Counted from the stretch's first letter, positions 52,302-62,955 are shown. The stretch is DNA of 64,000 bases from Polyangiaceae bacterium (GCA_041389725.1 JAWKRG010000007.1:186001-250000), one strand, 5' to 3'. Notes: generated from the letters alone by a model not told the origin. Made by a program: numbers and translations.

Positions 52302-53179
52302 GCTTTCATCGCAGCCCGGGGGTGCGCACGCGACTTCGTCCGGAGGAGTTCCGCTTGCTGCGGGACTTGATCAACGAGCACGCGGGCCTCGTATTCGATG
52401 ACAGCGCCCTCTATTCCTTCGAGCGCCGTTTGGGCGAGCGTCTGAGCGCCTTGGATCTGCCTGGATTCATGGACTACTACAAGCACCTTCGCTTTTCCGT
52501 GCGCGGCGCGGCAGAGCTGGACGAAGCCATCGACGTCCTGACCACGAAGGAGACCTACTTCTTTCGTCAGGACTACCAGCTGCGCGCCTTCGAGCAGGAG
52601 ATCATCCCGCGCTTCGTGCGCGACAACCCCGAGCGCCGACGGATCACGTTGTGGAGTGCAGGTTGCTCGACGGGGGAAGAAGCGTACACCCTCGCCATCA
52701 TCACGCGAGAGCACCCTGCCCTTGCGGACTATGACGTCCGCATCATCGGCACGGACATTTCGAAGTCGAACGTCGCGACGGCACGGCGAGGCGTGTATCG
52801 CGAGTCGTCCTTCCGCACCACTGCCCCGGAAATCCGGAGTCGCTATTTCGATCGCACTCACGACGGCTTTCGCGTCCGCGAGGACTTGCAGCAAAATACG
52901 CATTTCGGCCAGGTGAACCTGCTGGACGCGCACAAGGCGGCGATCGTGGGGCGAGTCGATATCGTTTTCTGCCGAAACGTGCTGATCTACTTCGATGTTG
53001 GCTCCCGGCGTCGGGTCATCGACAATCTCTACCAGCGCTTGTTGCCGGGGGGCTACTTGCTGCTAGGCCACTCCGAATCCCTGATCAACGTGTCCACCGC
53101 ATTCGAGCTCGTGCACCTGAAGGAAGATCTGGTCTACCGCAAACCCGTGGCAGCCGGACTGGAGCCAGGCCAACCATGA
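52298..53179 (+). CDS. cheR: Chemoreceptor methyltransferase CheR
   Basis: From the GTG at 52298 (4-bp overlap with the HEAT gene) this is 293 residues. The N-terminal helical domain holds FRLLRDLINEHAGLVFDD and LTTKETYFFRQDYQL. The SAM-binding domain has WSAGCSTGEEAYTLA, IIGTDISKSNV and DIVFCRNVLIYFD. CheR methylates glutamates of MCP receptors with SAM. Its presence implies a receptor encoded elsewhere, because none is found here. Length is normal for the family. Confidence 0.94.
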   Translation: MSFHRSPGVRTRLRPEEFRLLRDLINEHAGLVFDDSALYSFERRLGERLSALDLPGFMDYYKHLRFSVRGAAELDEAIDVLTTKETYFFRQDYQLRAFEQEIIPRFVRDNPERRRITLWSAGCSTGEEAYTLAIITREHPALADYDVRIIGTDISKSNVATARRGVYRESSFRTTAPEIRSRYFDRTHDGFRVREDLQQNTHFGQVNLLDAHKAAIVGRVDIVFCRNVLIYFDVGSRRRVIDNLYQRLLPGGYLLLGHSESLINVSTAFELVHLKEDLVYRKPVAAGLEPGQP

Positions 53180-54240
53180 ACGGCGCGGAGCGACTGCGCG
53201 TGCTGGTGGTGGATGACTCGGCCGTCAACCGCCGTAGCATTTCCGAAGCGCTCTCTTTCAGCAAAGACGTGGAAGTCGTGGGCAAAGCGGCGGACGGCGA
53301 GGAGGCGCTGCGCTTGGCGCTGCTGCTGCGGCCCGACGCGATCACACTGGATCTCGAGATGCCGCGCATGGATGGCTTCACCTTCTTGCGCATTCTGATG
53401 AGCCGACAGCCTACGCCCGTCGTCGTCGTCTCCAGCTACAGTCAGAAAGAAAACGTGTTCAAAGCCCTCGAGCTAGGCGCACTGGATTTCGTGGCCAAGC
53501 CAGAGAAAGGCTCTGCTACGGAACTGTCGAGCATTCGCAGCGAGCTGATAAGCAAGGTGCTGTCGGTGCGCAGCCTTCGCCCCAGCACTCTGAACGCGCG
53601 CCCGCGCTTGGAGTCCTTTTCCAAGCTCACCGTGATGCCGGCGCCGCGCGTGCGTGACCTCGCGCCCCCTCGACGCGTGATCGTCATCGCATCGTCCACC
53701 GGAGGCCCGACCGCGCTGATCGAGATCTTCAGTCGTCTGCCCGAGGACTATCCGAGCGCGCTTCTCGTCGCGCAACACATGCCCGAGAAGTTCACCAAGA
53801 CGTTTGCCCAGCGCCTGGACAAGCGTTCGACCATCGCTGTCTCCGAGGCCGACGATGGAGCGGTGATTGGCGCCGGCTTCGGCTACATCTGCCCGGGAAG
53901 GCGCTGCATGGAGGTCGAGCCCGAGGGCCCCGACCGGCTCAGGGTGCGAATTCGTGAGGCGCTGGAGTCCGACCGCTACGTGCCGAGCGCGGACCGCCTC
54001 TTTCGCAGCGCTGCTCGTGTGTTTGGCAGCCGTGCGGTCGGTGTCATTCTGACCGGGATGGGCGACGACGGCGTGTTGGGCGCCCGAGACATCATCGAGG
54101 CGGGGGGCACCATCGTCGCCGAAAGCGAGGAGACCGCCGTGATCTACGGCATGCCGGGCAGCGCCGTCCGAGCAGGCGTGGTGACTCGCAGCCTGCCCAT
54201 CGGGAAGATCGCCGACTACGTGGCGGGCCTCACGGAGTGA
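53176..54240 (+). CDS. cheB: Chemoreceptor methylesterase CheB
   Basis: The 354-residue protein has a receiver domain (Asp59 in LDLEMPRMDGF) and a C-terminal methylesterase with Ser174 in ASSTGGPTA, His201 in VAQHMPEKF and Asp298 in GMGDDGVLGA, the complete catalytic triad. CheB removes receptor methyl groups when phosphorylated by CheA. It overlaps cheR by 4 bp and ends the operon. A short inverted repeat (GGGAA-TGG-TTCCC, 54253-54265) follows but lacks a T tract. Confidence 0.95.
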   Translation: MNGAERLRVLVVDDSAVNRRSISEALSFSKDVEVVGKAADGEEALRLALLLRPDAITLDLEMPRMDGFTFLRILMSRQPTPVVVVSSYSQKENVFKALELGALDFVAKPEKGSATELSSIRSELISKVLSVRSLRPSTLNARPRLESFSKLTVMPAPRVRDLAPPRRVIVIASSTGGPTALIEIFSRLPEDYPSALLVAQHMPEKFTKTFAQRLDKRSTIAVSEADDGAVIGAGFGYICPGRRCMEVEPEGPDRLRVRIREALESDRYVPSADRLFRSAARVFGSRAVGVILTGMGDDGVLGARDIIEAGGTIVAESEETAVIYGMPGSAVRAGVVTRSLPIGKIADYVAGLTE

Positions 54241-54306
54241 GCGCGAGCGGCCGGGAATGGTTCCCCTGAGTGATCGGTTGACGCACCAACATCCCCCTTA
54301 CCTGCC

Positions 54307-55758
<1,452 letters not shown>

Positions 55759-55925
55759 TCGCTTCAGCCAGGGGCCTTCGCTGCGGCCGGCCAGCGCTTG
55801 GAGGCAGGCGAAGCGGCGTGCGCGCGGTCGAGAGACGGTCCCAAAGGCCGGCGGAAGCGCAAAGCGTGCGCGCCCAAGCTTCAGGTGGGACGCGCAGTTG
55901 TCTCGGGCTGGCGCTTTCGTGCACC

Positions 55926-57857
55926 ATGGCTCCTGCCATGCGATCTGAGTCCCTCTCCGCGCTTGCTCTCACGCTCGCCCTGCTGGCGGCGACGGCCTGC
56001 GACGACAAGAAAGCGGCGCCGGCCGGCGCTGGCTCGGCAAGCATCTCGCCCGCCGCCGCAGCCGGTCAGAAGACCTTCGAAGACAAGTGCGTCGCCTGCC
56101 ACACCGTTGGGCAAGGTGACCGCACCGGTCCGGATCTGAAAGGCGTGACCAAGCGGCGTACGGAGGAGTGGCTGAAGAAGTGGCTTGCGGATCCCGTCGC
56201 AATGGGTGAGTCGGATCACATCGGCCGAGAGATCTCCGCGAAGTACGGTAACGTAGTGATGCCGGACCTCGGGCTGAAGGCGGCACAGATTGCCGAACTG
56301 ATCGCCTTCTTGGAGCACGCCAGCAGAGCAGGTTATCAGCCGCCCAAAGAACCGCCGCGAACGCTCGTCGGGAAAGAGCTGGAGACGGCTAGCGGAATCT
56401 ATTTCGATCGCTGCGCGGGATGCCACGGCGCCACGCGCCAGGGTGCAGCTGGCCCCAGCTTGGCTCCCGAGCGCACTCGAGAACTCGGCAGCGTGGTGCT
56501 CCGCGCAACGATGAACCACGGCAGCGTGGCCGGAATGCCCGCGTGGGGTGACCTGGGCATCTTGAGCACGAGCGACGTGGACCTGATGGCGCAGTACCTC
56601 CAAATGCCGCCCTCAGCGCCGCCCGCGCTGCCCCTGGAGGTGGCAGCGTCGAACCACCTGCTGAAGACCAGAGTCGCCGATCGCCCCAAGCGTCCACAGC
56701 ACAAACGCAATTGGAAGAACTTCTTCGCCGTGGTGATGAAAAACCAGGGAGAAGTGGCGATCATCGACGGCGACACGAAGGAAAAGCTCACGCTGTTGCA
56801 GGCCGGCTTCACGGTGGACACCCTGCGCACGTCCGCGTCGGGCCGCTACCTGTACGCCCTAGGTCGCGACGGTCGCATCACACTCGTTGATCTTTGGACG
56901 AATCCCCCCTCCGTCGCCGCGCAGGCCCGAGGCTGTTTCGATGCACGCAGCCTCCAACCCAGCAAGGCGAAGGGCTTTCACGACAAGCTGTTGATCGAAG
57001 GCTGCTATTGGCCCCCGCAGTACGTCGTCTTCGATGGCGCCAGCCTGGAAGCCAGGACGGTCGGCAGCCTGAGCCAGCGTCCATCGAAGGAACAGGTACG
57101 CGTCACCTCCATCGTTGCGTCGCAATCCCAGCCCTGGTGGGCGATGACGCTGATGGAGACCGGAAAAGTCGCCATCGTCGACTACAAGGTGTCCGGCTAT
57201 CCCGTCGCCGCCTCGGTCGAAACCGGCAAGGGCCTCTACCAAAGCATGGTGGATCCGAGCGGGCGCTACATGATTGCGGCTTCCGCCGAAAAAGACGAAC
57301 TGGTCGTCGTCGATCTCCAGGAGCGCACGCGCGCGGCCACCCTGCCAACAGGCAAAGGTCCGCACATTGGCCACGGCGTCAGCTTCCAGGATCCCAAGGC
57401 GGGACTCGTGGGCGCCGTGCCCCACCTCGGTGAGGGCATGCTGTTGGTGTTCGGCATCGATCCGGAGAAGTCGCCCGACCAGGCGTGGAAGCCCGTTGCT
57501 CGCATCGAGGGGGTGGCCGCGGGCGGCTTGCAGGCGGCGACCCACCCCAAGTCGCCGTGGATTTGGCTGGATTCTCCGGCGAACCGGAAGGCGGAGCTCT
57601 CACGCCAACTGTGCGTGATCAAGAAGAGCACCGCGAAAGTGGAGAAGTGTTGGCAGCCTCGTCAGAGCGGCCGCATTCTCGACGTCACCTACGACTCCAG
57701 CGGCACGGAAGTGTGGGTATCCGCGTGGGACACCAGTGGTGCGATCCTCATCTTCGACGATGCCACCCTGACGGAGAAGCAACGCATCGAGGGTAACTGG
57801 GTCGTCACACCAACGACGAAGATCAACGTCGGCAACGACGCCGCGGACAACTACTGA
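55926..57857 (+). CDS. Diheme cytochrome c fused to heme-d1-type propeller (NirS-like)
   Basis: The 643-residue protein has a lipoprotein-like signal (ATACDDKK, Cys25), two CxxCH heme sites (Cys55-Cys58-His59 and Cys163-Cys166-His167) and, from about residue 255, a propeller like that of cytochrome cd1 nitrite reductase. Matching blocks are SASGRYLYALGRDGRI, YWPPQYVVFDG, METGKVAIVDYK, HLGEGMLL and the ending INVGNDAADNY. Compared with NirS as I recall it, the axial d1 His is Asp298 and both active-site His are replaced (Gln400, Tyr438), so it is probably not a normal nitrite reductase. No d1-synthesis genes are nearby. ATG at 55938 is an alternative start. Confidence 0.8.
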   Translation: MAPAMRSESLSALALTLALLAATACDDKKAAPAGAGSASISPAAAAGQKTFEDKCVACHTVGQGDRTGPDLKGVTKRRTEEWLKKWLADPVAMGESDHIGREISAKYGNVVMPDLGLKAAQIAELIAFLEHASRAGYQPPKEPPRTLVGKELETASGIYFDRCAGCHGATRQGAAGPSLAPERTRELGSVVLRATMNHGSVAGMPAWGDLGILSTSDVDLMAQYLQMPPSAPPALPLEVAASNHLLKTRVADRPKRPQHKRNWKNFFAVVMKNQGEVAIIDGDTKEKLTLLQAGFTVDTLRTSASGRYLYALGRDGRITLVDLWTNPPSVAAQARGCFDARSLQPSKAKGFHDKLLIEGCYWPPQYVVFDGASLEARTVGSLSQRPSKEQVRVTSIVASQSQPWWAMTLMETGKVAIVDYKVSGYPVAASVETGKGLYQSMVDPSGRYMIAASAEKDELVVVDLQERTRAATLPTGKGPHIGHGVSFQDPKAGLVGAVPHLGEGMLLVFGIDPEKSPDQAWKPVARIEGVAAGGLQAATHPKSPWIWLDSPANRKAELSRQLCVIKKSTAKVEKCWQPRQSGRILDVTYDSSGTEVWVSAWDTSGAILIFDDATLTEKQRIEGNWVVTPTTKINVGNDAADNY

Positions 57858-57870
57858 TTCCGCCAGCGCG

Positions 57871-58707
57871 TCACGGCGGCAGCGCCGCCAGGAGCGCTTC
57901 TGCGCTCGAGCGGCGGTACTCACCGAAGCGTCCGTCTGCAAAGGGAGCTAGCGCCTGCCGCGCCTCGCTCGTCCGGCCCAACCGCACCAGACAAATCGCC
58001 CGATTGTAGCTCGCTTCCAACGCGAAACGACCTCGCGGCGCCGCAGCCAAATAGCGATCCCATGCCGCCAGCGCGATGGCTGGCGCTTCACCACCGAAGT
58101 GCGCGCGGTGTGCCGCTCGATAGAGCTCCAGCGCGGGATCTGGCGCGGGCCCCGAGTTCGTGTTCGGCGGAGCGCCTGCTTGTGAACCGCTCGTCGCATT
58201 CAGGTGGGACATCGCCCGGGGCGGCACTCCGCCAGCCGCGTTTGTTGGGCGCAGCAGCGGCATGTGTGGGCTGCCCTTGGAGATGAGCGCCGCCACGGCC
58301 GGCACCGCTTCCTGATCCGTCTCCGCCGCGGGCGCCGCTTCTTGCTTCACGACGCTTGGTGGCGATTCCGGCGTGGGCGCGGCTGCCAGGGGTTGCATCC
58401 GGCGCAGGGAGCGGGCGCCCTGGTCCATGCTCCGCGCCAAGGGCACCACGGGCGGAGCATCGGCTTGGATGCCAATCGCCTGCGCCACCGCATTCCACGC
58501 CTTGCGCCCACCGGATGCTCCAAAGGCCGACGTCCCCACCAGCACCGCAGCGATCGGCAGCAGAACCATCGTGCGGGAAATCCGCCGACGCGCGCCGGTG
58601 TGAACCGAGGCCATCACGCGCGCGCGGGTGAGGCGCGCAGTGGGGTCGGGTTGCGCGGTGGTTTCGCGAAGCGCGCGCGTGGCCTCGAGCAGCAGATCGT
58701 CGCTCAT
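57871..58707 (-). CDS. Membrane protein coupled to ECF sigma factor, TPR-like C-terminus
   Basis: From the ATG at 58707 this is 278 residues. A cytoplasmic N-terminus of about 45 residues precedes one membrane segment (RTMVLLPIAAVLVGTSAFGA), then a Pro/Ala-rich region and a C-terminal TPR-like helical part (ALAAWDRYLAAAPRGRFALEASYNRAICL). Its start overlaps the stop of the ECF sigma gene by 4 bp, so it is probably the anti-sigma factor or a regulator of that sigma factor, although no zinc-binding anti-sigma motif is visible. The TPR part resembles those in myxobacterial FecR/YbgF-like partner proteins. Confidence 0.75.
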   Translation of the reverse strand: MSDDLLLEATRALRETTAQPDPTARLTRARVMASVHTGARRRISRTMVLLPIAAVLVGTSAFGASGGRKAWNAVAQAIGIQADAPPVVPLARSMDQGARSLRRMQPLAAAPTPESPPSVVKQEAAPAAETDQEAVPAVAALISKGSPHMPLLRPTNAAGGVPPRAMSHLNATSGSQAGAPPNTNSGPAPDPALELYRAAHRAHFGGEAPAIALAAWDRYLAAAPRGRFALEASYNRAICLVRLGRTSEARQALAPFADGRFGEYRRSSAEALLAALPP

Positions 58708-59291
58708 CGCACTCCCTCCTGCACCAGACACTGGCGCAGTTTTTTCTTCGCGTGAAACAAGCGCGTACGCACGGTGCCTTCCGGCGCGCCCACGATTTGC
58801 GAGACCTCCCGGCTGGAGCGCTGCTCGACCTCGCACAGTACGAAAGCCACTCGCTGATCCAACGGCAGACTCTCGAGAGCGCGCGCCAGCGCGTCCGCGA
58901 GTTCTCGGCGCCTGGCATGTTCCTCGGGATCCTCGGACTGGCGCACGGGCTGTTGCGCGAACCGCTCCATTGCCGCACGCTGACGCGCTGCCGCCCTCAC
59001 GAAGCGCCGCACGCGATTGACCGCGATCGCAATGAGGAAAGTGCGCAGCGATGATTCGCCGCGAAACCCCTGGATCGCCGAGGGCAAGCGGACGAACACG
59101 TCGTGCACCAGGTCCTCGGCCACCGTGGCATCTCCCAGCATGCGCCGAGCAAATGCGCGCACGGCGTCATGGTGTGCGTCATAGGCTTCGCCGACGGCAC
59201 TCACGTCCCCGCGTTGCAGGCGCTCCACCAGGGGCTCGGTCTGCACCGCCCCGCTTGGTTCGTAACTCAAGGCAAGCTGCCGCACGGTCAT
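58704..59291 (-). CDS. ECF-family RNA polymerase sigma factor
   Basis: The 195-residue product (ATG at 59291; the frame stays open to 59399) has sigma region 2 (AFARRMLGDATVAEDLVHDVFVRL, then FRGESSLRTFLIAIAVNRVRR) and region 4 (LESLPLDQRVAFVLCEVEQR, EVSQIVGAPEGTVRTRLFHA). Length is normal for the family. It overlaps the membrane partner gene by 4 bp and follows the TonB-ExbBD operon by about 110 bp on the same strand. It could respond to envelope or nutrient signals sensed through that partner; this is inference. Confidence 0.9.
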   Translation of the reverse strand: MTVRQLALSYEPSGAVQTEPLVERLQRGDVSAVGEAYDAHHDAVRAFARRMLGDATVAEDLVHDVFVRLPSAIQGFRGESSLRTFLIAIAVNRVRRFVRAAARQRAAMERFAQQPVRQSEDPEEHARRRELADALARALESLPLDQRVAFVLCEVEQRSSREVSQIVGAPEGTVRTRLFHAKKKLRQCLVQEGVR

Positions 59292-59400
59292 CGGCGTCCG
59301 TAGTAGTGTGTGCCCGAAGCCCCCCGAAGTGTTCAACCACGCTAGCGCTTCTTCTCCCGCCGGAAGCAAAACATCCATACAATCCATGGGTTGAAGCACC

Positions 59401-61068
59401 TCAAAACACGCTGAGTCCGGCCCCCAAGTAGGGGCGGAAGCCCTGGTCGTCGCTCATGTCGACCTTGGGCCCGCTCCGCGCCGAATAGTCGGGCCCGTGA
59501 CAATATTCGCCTCCGGCCGCCGCGAAGATCCCGACGGGCCCGACCTGCATCCCAATCACGCCACGGACGACAGCGGAATGCGACACGTCCGCTGGCGAGG
59601 ATGCGTACTCGTAGATGGCACGGTAGTGGGCGTCAGCATCGACGAAGCCGGCGCCAAACTCGGCTGCGTGCACGCCAATGCCGGCCAGAGCCGTGCCAAA
59701 CTCCGAGCCGGAGCGGGGGGCAAAGCCGACACCGAACAGCGAGTAGAGCGGCGACGAGGAGTAGCGGACGCCCACGTTCGCCACCGAGACACTGTCGGCC
59801 CATGCCAGTGCCGAGGTGCGACCCTCGCTGATCACGCTGACGGGTGCAAAGGAAAGACCGTCAACGCGTTTCGCCACGTTGACGAGACCCAGCTGCAGCC
59901 CTTCGACCTCGCGCGCAACGTTCACGAAGGCAGCTTGCCCGCCGTTCACATCGCGCCCAACACTGACCAGGCCGAATTGCAGACCCTCGATGTCACCCGC
60001 GCTATGGTTGACGAGGCCTATCTGCCCTCCGCTCAGACTTGGCGCATGGTTGTAGATCCCAGCGGCCTGAACCCCGCGGGCCGGCCGATCCGTCACAACG
60101 TTCACCAATCCCGACGCCTGAACGCCCCGCAGCTCGCCGGCCTGGTTGTAAACGCCCGACAGTTGCGCGCCGCGAACGGCCCCGCTTCGATAGTTGAACA
60201 CACCAGCGCTTTCCACCCCCTCGAGCCCGGCGCCGCCGGTGGAAAAGATGTACGAGAAGAAGGCACCTTGGCTGTCTCCCCGCGTGTCATTCCACAAGGC
60301 GAATCCAGCGCCTTCGGCGCCCGCGTCGCTGCGCAACGCTCCGAGAGAAAGTCCTACGCCTTCGAGGCGGCCCAACCGCGCGTAGACCAGGGCCAGCTCG
60401 ACATTGACCGTGCGCTCGTGGCTGTCGGCGTGAATCGCGATCGGATGAAACAGGGAGGCGTCGAAGGCAAGCGGCTCCTTGTTCCAGGGTGTTGGCGTCT
60501 CGGCCTTGCGCTCTGCCGCCCGTGCTGACGCCTCAGCCTCATGCTTGGCCGCGCGCTTGGGGGGCGTGGGAAGTGCTTTCTCCGAAGATGGCGCGGTGGC
60601 GGGAGGCGGCGTTGCCTCCGAAACATCCGCCGCCGTCGCTCCTGACTGCGGGGTCGTGCGCTTCGCCGGCAGCCCGCGAAGCAGCTCCGCCGCTTCGTCC
60701 CGCGCCAGGTTGCCTGCGAGCAATCGAATCACTTCCAAGGATTCGGCCGCGCTGCCCGGCCGGTCGACGGAGCGGACGAGAGTCGCCCCGTCGCGCGACC
60801 GATAGTTGAGCGTGATCGCATCGCCCTTCACCTTGACCTGCAGGGTCCCGACGCTGTTCGGGGAGTCGGCATCCAGCACCGTGACCCCGAGCTCCCTCGA
60901 CACCACCTCCCGAACCTTCCCTGGCTCGACGCCCGGGTCGTCGCTCTGGACCACGACCACGATGGCGGAGGGCGCCGGCTGTTCCGCCTTGGGCGACTGG
61001 GCCCAACTTGGCTTCGCCAAGACCGACAGCCCGGTCAACAAGCACAAGCACCCGATGAAGCGTTTCAC
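59401..61068 (-). CDS. Exported protein with Gly-rich LA_2272-type surface repeats
   Basis: The GTG at 61068 gives 556 residues with a signal peptide (CLCLLTGLSVLAKPSWA). About 100 residues of a small domain are followed by a Pro/Ala/Glu/Lys linker. A central region (about 290-400) has eight or so units like GVQASGLVNVV, GVYNQAGELR and GLQLGLVNVAKR, with regularly spaced Gly and Asn. From memory this matches the LA_2272 surface repeats of spirochetes and myxobacteria, probably beta-helical. The C-terminal part has beta-strand patterns ending LGAGLSVF, possibly a small outer-membrane barrel. It follows tonB by 35 bp. Confidence 0.72.
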   Translation of the reverse strand: MKRFIGCLCLLTGLSVLAKPSWAQSPKAEQPAPSAIVVVVQSDDPGVEPGKVREVVSRELGVTVLDADSPNSVGTLQVKVKGDAITLNYRSRDGATLVRSVDRPGSAAESLEVIRLLAGNLARDEAAELLRGLPAKRTTPQSGATAADVSEATPPPATAPSSEKALPTPPKRAAKHEAEASARAAERKAETPTPWNKEPLAFDASLFHPIAIHADSHERTVNVELALVYARLGRLEGVGLSLGALRSDAGAEGAGFALWNDTRGDSQGAFFSYIFSTGGAGLEGVESAGVFNYRSGAVRGAQLSGVYNQAGELRGVQASGLVNVVTDRPARGVQAAGIYNHAPSLSGGQIGLVNHSAGDIEGLQFGLVSVGRDVNGGQAAFVNVAREVEGLQLGLVNVAKRVDGLSFAPVSVISEGRTSALAWADSVSVANVGVRYSSSPLYSLFGVGFAPRSGSEFGTALAGIGVHAAEFGAGFVDADAHYRAIYEYASSPADVSHSAVVRGVIGMQVGPVGIFAAAGGEYCHGPDYSARSGPKVDMSDDQGFRPYLGAGLSVF

Positions 61069-61103
61069 GATCCTTCGTACCCCGAGCGCCCTCGTCCGTT
61101 CAA

Positions 61104-61910
61104 TCAGCCATCGACGCGAAAGCGACAGACGTAGCGCACGTGGGTAGCCACCGCGTTCCCCTGCTTGTTCATCGGCGGTGACCAGCGGCTGCCCAGCACC
61201 GTGCTCTGGCAAGCAGCTCCAAATCCGGGCTCGCTTTCGCTGGTTACGGTGGCGCTACGTACCCGGCCATCGGCGTCGACGCGCGCGCGCACCACGGCAC
61301 TGCCACCAATGCCTCGTTCGCGCAGACTCACAGGGTAGTGGCGCTGCAGCACGCTCTCTAGGCGCGGCGGGGAAGGCGGCCTCGCGAGATCCGCGAGCGC
61401 AACGGAGGATGCCTTCGACGCTGTTTGCTTCGGCGTTTCGGCTGCAGCCACCGCCCGTCGACTTCGCGGTGGGGTCCCTGTGCGCAGCGCACCGCTGCGG
61501 GCGCTGCCATCCCCGCGAGGCGCTGCCCAGCCTGCGGTGCCCTTGTCATTGGTCAAGGTGATCCCAGACAAGTCCACCGGCCGCTCGGGTTCGGCAGAGT
61601 TGGGGTCGTCGTCCGGCGTGTCGGGTCGAACGTTCGCAGCCTGCGGTGTGGGCTCGACCGCCGCGGGCTGTGCCGGCTCCATGAGAGGCCTGGGTTTCGC
61701 CGGCGGGGGTTCCTCCGCGGGTGCGGGCTCGACTTCAGGCTCTGGTTGTGGCGCCGGGGATTTGGGATCCACCATGCGCACCTGCATGGGCGTCGCGCCC
61801 ACGACCGCTCGAGAAAGGGGCGTCCGCAGCAGTTGCATGACGATCGCGGCGTGGCAGCCCAGAGAGGCCGCCAATACCCACGCGCCGATTCGCTTGGGCT
61901 CAGTCGCCAC
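61104..61910 (-). CDS. tonB: TonB energy-transducing protein
   Basis: TonB passes proton-motive energy from ExbBD to outer-membrane receptors. The 268-residue product (GTG at 61910, 11-bp overlap with exbD) has an N-terminal membrane anchor (IGAWVLAASLGCHAAIVMQL), a Pro/Glu-rich periplasm-spanning linker and a folded C-terminal domain (YPVSLRERGIGGSAVVRARV, SATVTSESEPGFG). Two Cys residues are in the C-terminal domain, unusual for TonB. An ATG at 61934 would give a 35-bp overlap. Operon context with exbB and exbD supports the call. Confidence 0.88.
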   Translation of the reverse strand: MATEPKRIGAWVLAASLGCHAAIVMQLLRTPLSRAVVGATPMQVRMVDPKSPAPQPEPEVEPAPAEEPPPAKPRPLMEPAQPAAVEPTPQAANVRPDTPDDDPNSAEPERPVDLSGITLTNDKGTAGWAAPRGDGSARSGALRTGTPPRSRRAVAAAETPKQTASKASSVALADLARPPSPPRLESVLQRHYPVSLRERGIGGSAVVRARVDADGRVRSATVTSESEPGFGAACQSTVLGSRWSPPMNKQGNAVATHVRYVCRFRVDG

Positions 61911-62316
61911 GCCCCAGGTCCGCTGGCTGCACATTGATGGCGAACTCATGAATGCCTTCCTGCCGTAGGAGATCCAGCACCCGAACCACGTTGCGATGAG
62001 TCGTGTCGGCGTCGGCGGCAACCAGTACGCGGACCGGCCCCGCCGCCCCGCGCTGGCGCAAGGTCGTGCGCAGCGCCGCGGCAGTCGTTGCTTCCCCCTC
62101 CAGCCACAGCCTTCCGCGCGCATCGATGCTGATTGCCAGCGAGGTGGACGTCGATTCTCCGCTTGCTGCCTTCGGCAGATTGAGCGGAATCGTCTGCGCC
62201 GCAATGTAGCTGGCCGTGACCATCAGCACGACGAGCAACACCAACACCACGTCCACCAAGGGCGTTACGTTGATCGACGCAATCAGACCGTCATCGTCTT
62301 CACGAGTCGCAGCCAC
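61900..62316 (-). CDS. exbD: ExbD/TolR-family protein
   Basis: The 138-residue protein has one N-terminal membrane helix (VDVVLVLLVVLMVTASYIA) preceded by IASINVTPLVD, whose Asp is the proton-channel residue of ExbD/TolR, and a periplasmic domain ending with VVRVLDLLRQEGIHEFAIN. It works with ExbB to energise TonB. The ATG is 1 bp after the exbB stop and the gene overlaps tonB, so stoichiometric expression is likely. Confidence 0.92.
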   Translation of the reverse strand: MAATREDDDGLIASINVTPLVDVVLVLLVVLMVTASYIAAQTIPLNLPKAASGESTSTSLAISIDARGRLWLEGEATTAAALRTTLRQRGAAGPVRVLVAADADTTHRNVVRVLDLLRQEGIHEFAINVQPADLGRGD

Positions 62317-62317
62317 G

Positions 62318-62938
62318 TCACACCGTCGCCTTCAAGTGCGCGAGCACGAGACGGGAAAGAGCTTCACCGCGCCCTACGCGTGCGCGAATGATGCGAGTGA
62401 GGGCATTGAACGCCACGACCGCCGGCAGTGCCACCAAGAGTCCCACTGCCGTGGCCACGAGCGCCTCGCCGATCTCGCTCATCAGCCCTGCCGACACCTG
62501 TCCCGCTCCGCCCTCCAGGGCGCGGAATGCACGAACGACGCCGATCACGGTGCCCAGCAAGCCGATGAAGGGCGCGTTGTTGCCGAGCGTCCCGAGCACC
62601 GAGAGCCTCTGCTCCAAGTTCAGTCGCACGACCTGGCTCATCGCGACCATCCGCTCCTCCGCCTCGTTCGGCCCCTGCGCGTCCAGGGCCGCGCGGGCGA
62701 TGCGCGCTTCGAAGCTGGGCGAGGCCTCCAAGCGCCGCAAAGCCACCTCTCGCTCGCCGCGACCCAAGTCCGCATCCAGTTCCCGGCCCAGCTTGTCCAC
62801 GTCATCTCTAGAGAGCCAAAGCATGATCCCTCGCTCCAAGATCACGGCGAGGGAGAGCACGCTCAGTCCCAGTAGCAGCCACAATACCCACGCGGTGCCG
62901 TAGGCGGTCAGAGCACTCGCAATACGTTCGATCTGCAT
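62318..62938 (-). CDS. exbB: ExbB/TolQ/MotA-family proton channel protein
   Basis: From the ATG at 62938, with AGGAG seven bases upstream, this is 206 residues. It has three hydrophobic segments: VLWLLLGLSVLSLAVILERG, LGTLGNNAPFIGLLGTVIGVV (family-typical GLLGTVIG) and ALVATAVGLLVALPAVVAFNAL with the conserved Thr. The cytoplasmic loop between helices 1 and 2 is charged, as expected. It is the first ion-channel gene of the TonB operon. Confidence 0.93.
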   Translation of the reverse strand: MQIERIASALTAYGTAWVLWLLLGLSVLSLAVILERGIMLWLSRDDVDKLGRELDADLGRGEREVALRRLEASPSFEARIARAALDAQGPNEAEERMVAMSQVVRLNLEQRLSVLGTLGNNAPFIGLLGTVIGVVRAFRALEGGAGQVSAGLMSEIGEALVATAVGLLVALPAVVAFNALTRIIRARVGRGEALSRLVLAHLKATV

Positions 62939-62955
62939 CGTCGTTCTCCTCTGTG

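Noticed and set aside
54278..54283. TTGACG as -35 box of the HtrA gene
   Set aside because: No -10-like sequence lies at the right distance before the ATG.
55926..57857. Functional cytochrome cd1 nitrite reductase (nirS)
   Set aside because: Key histidines appear to be replaced and no d1-synthesis genes are present, so only a NirS-like call is supported.
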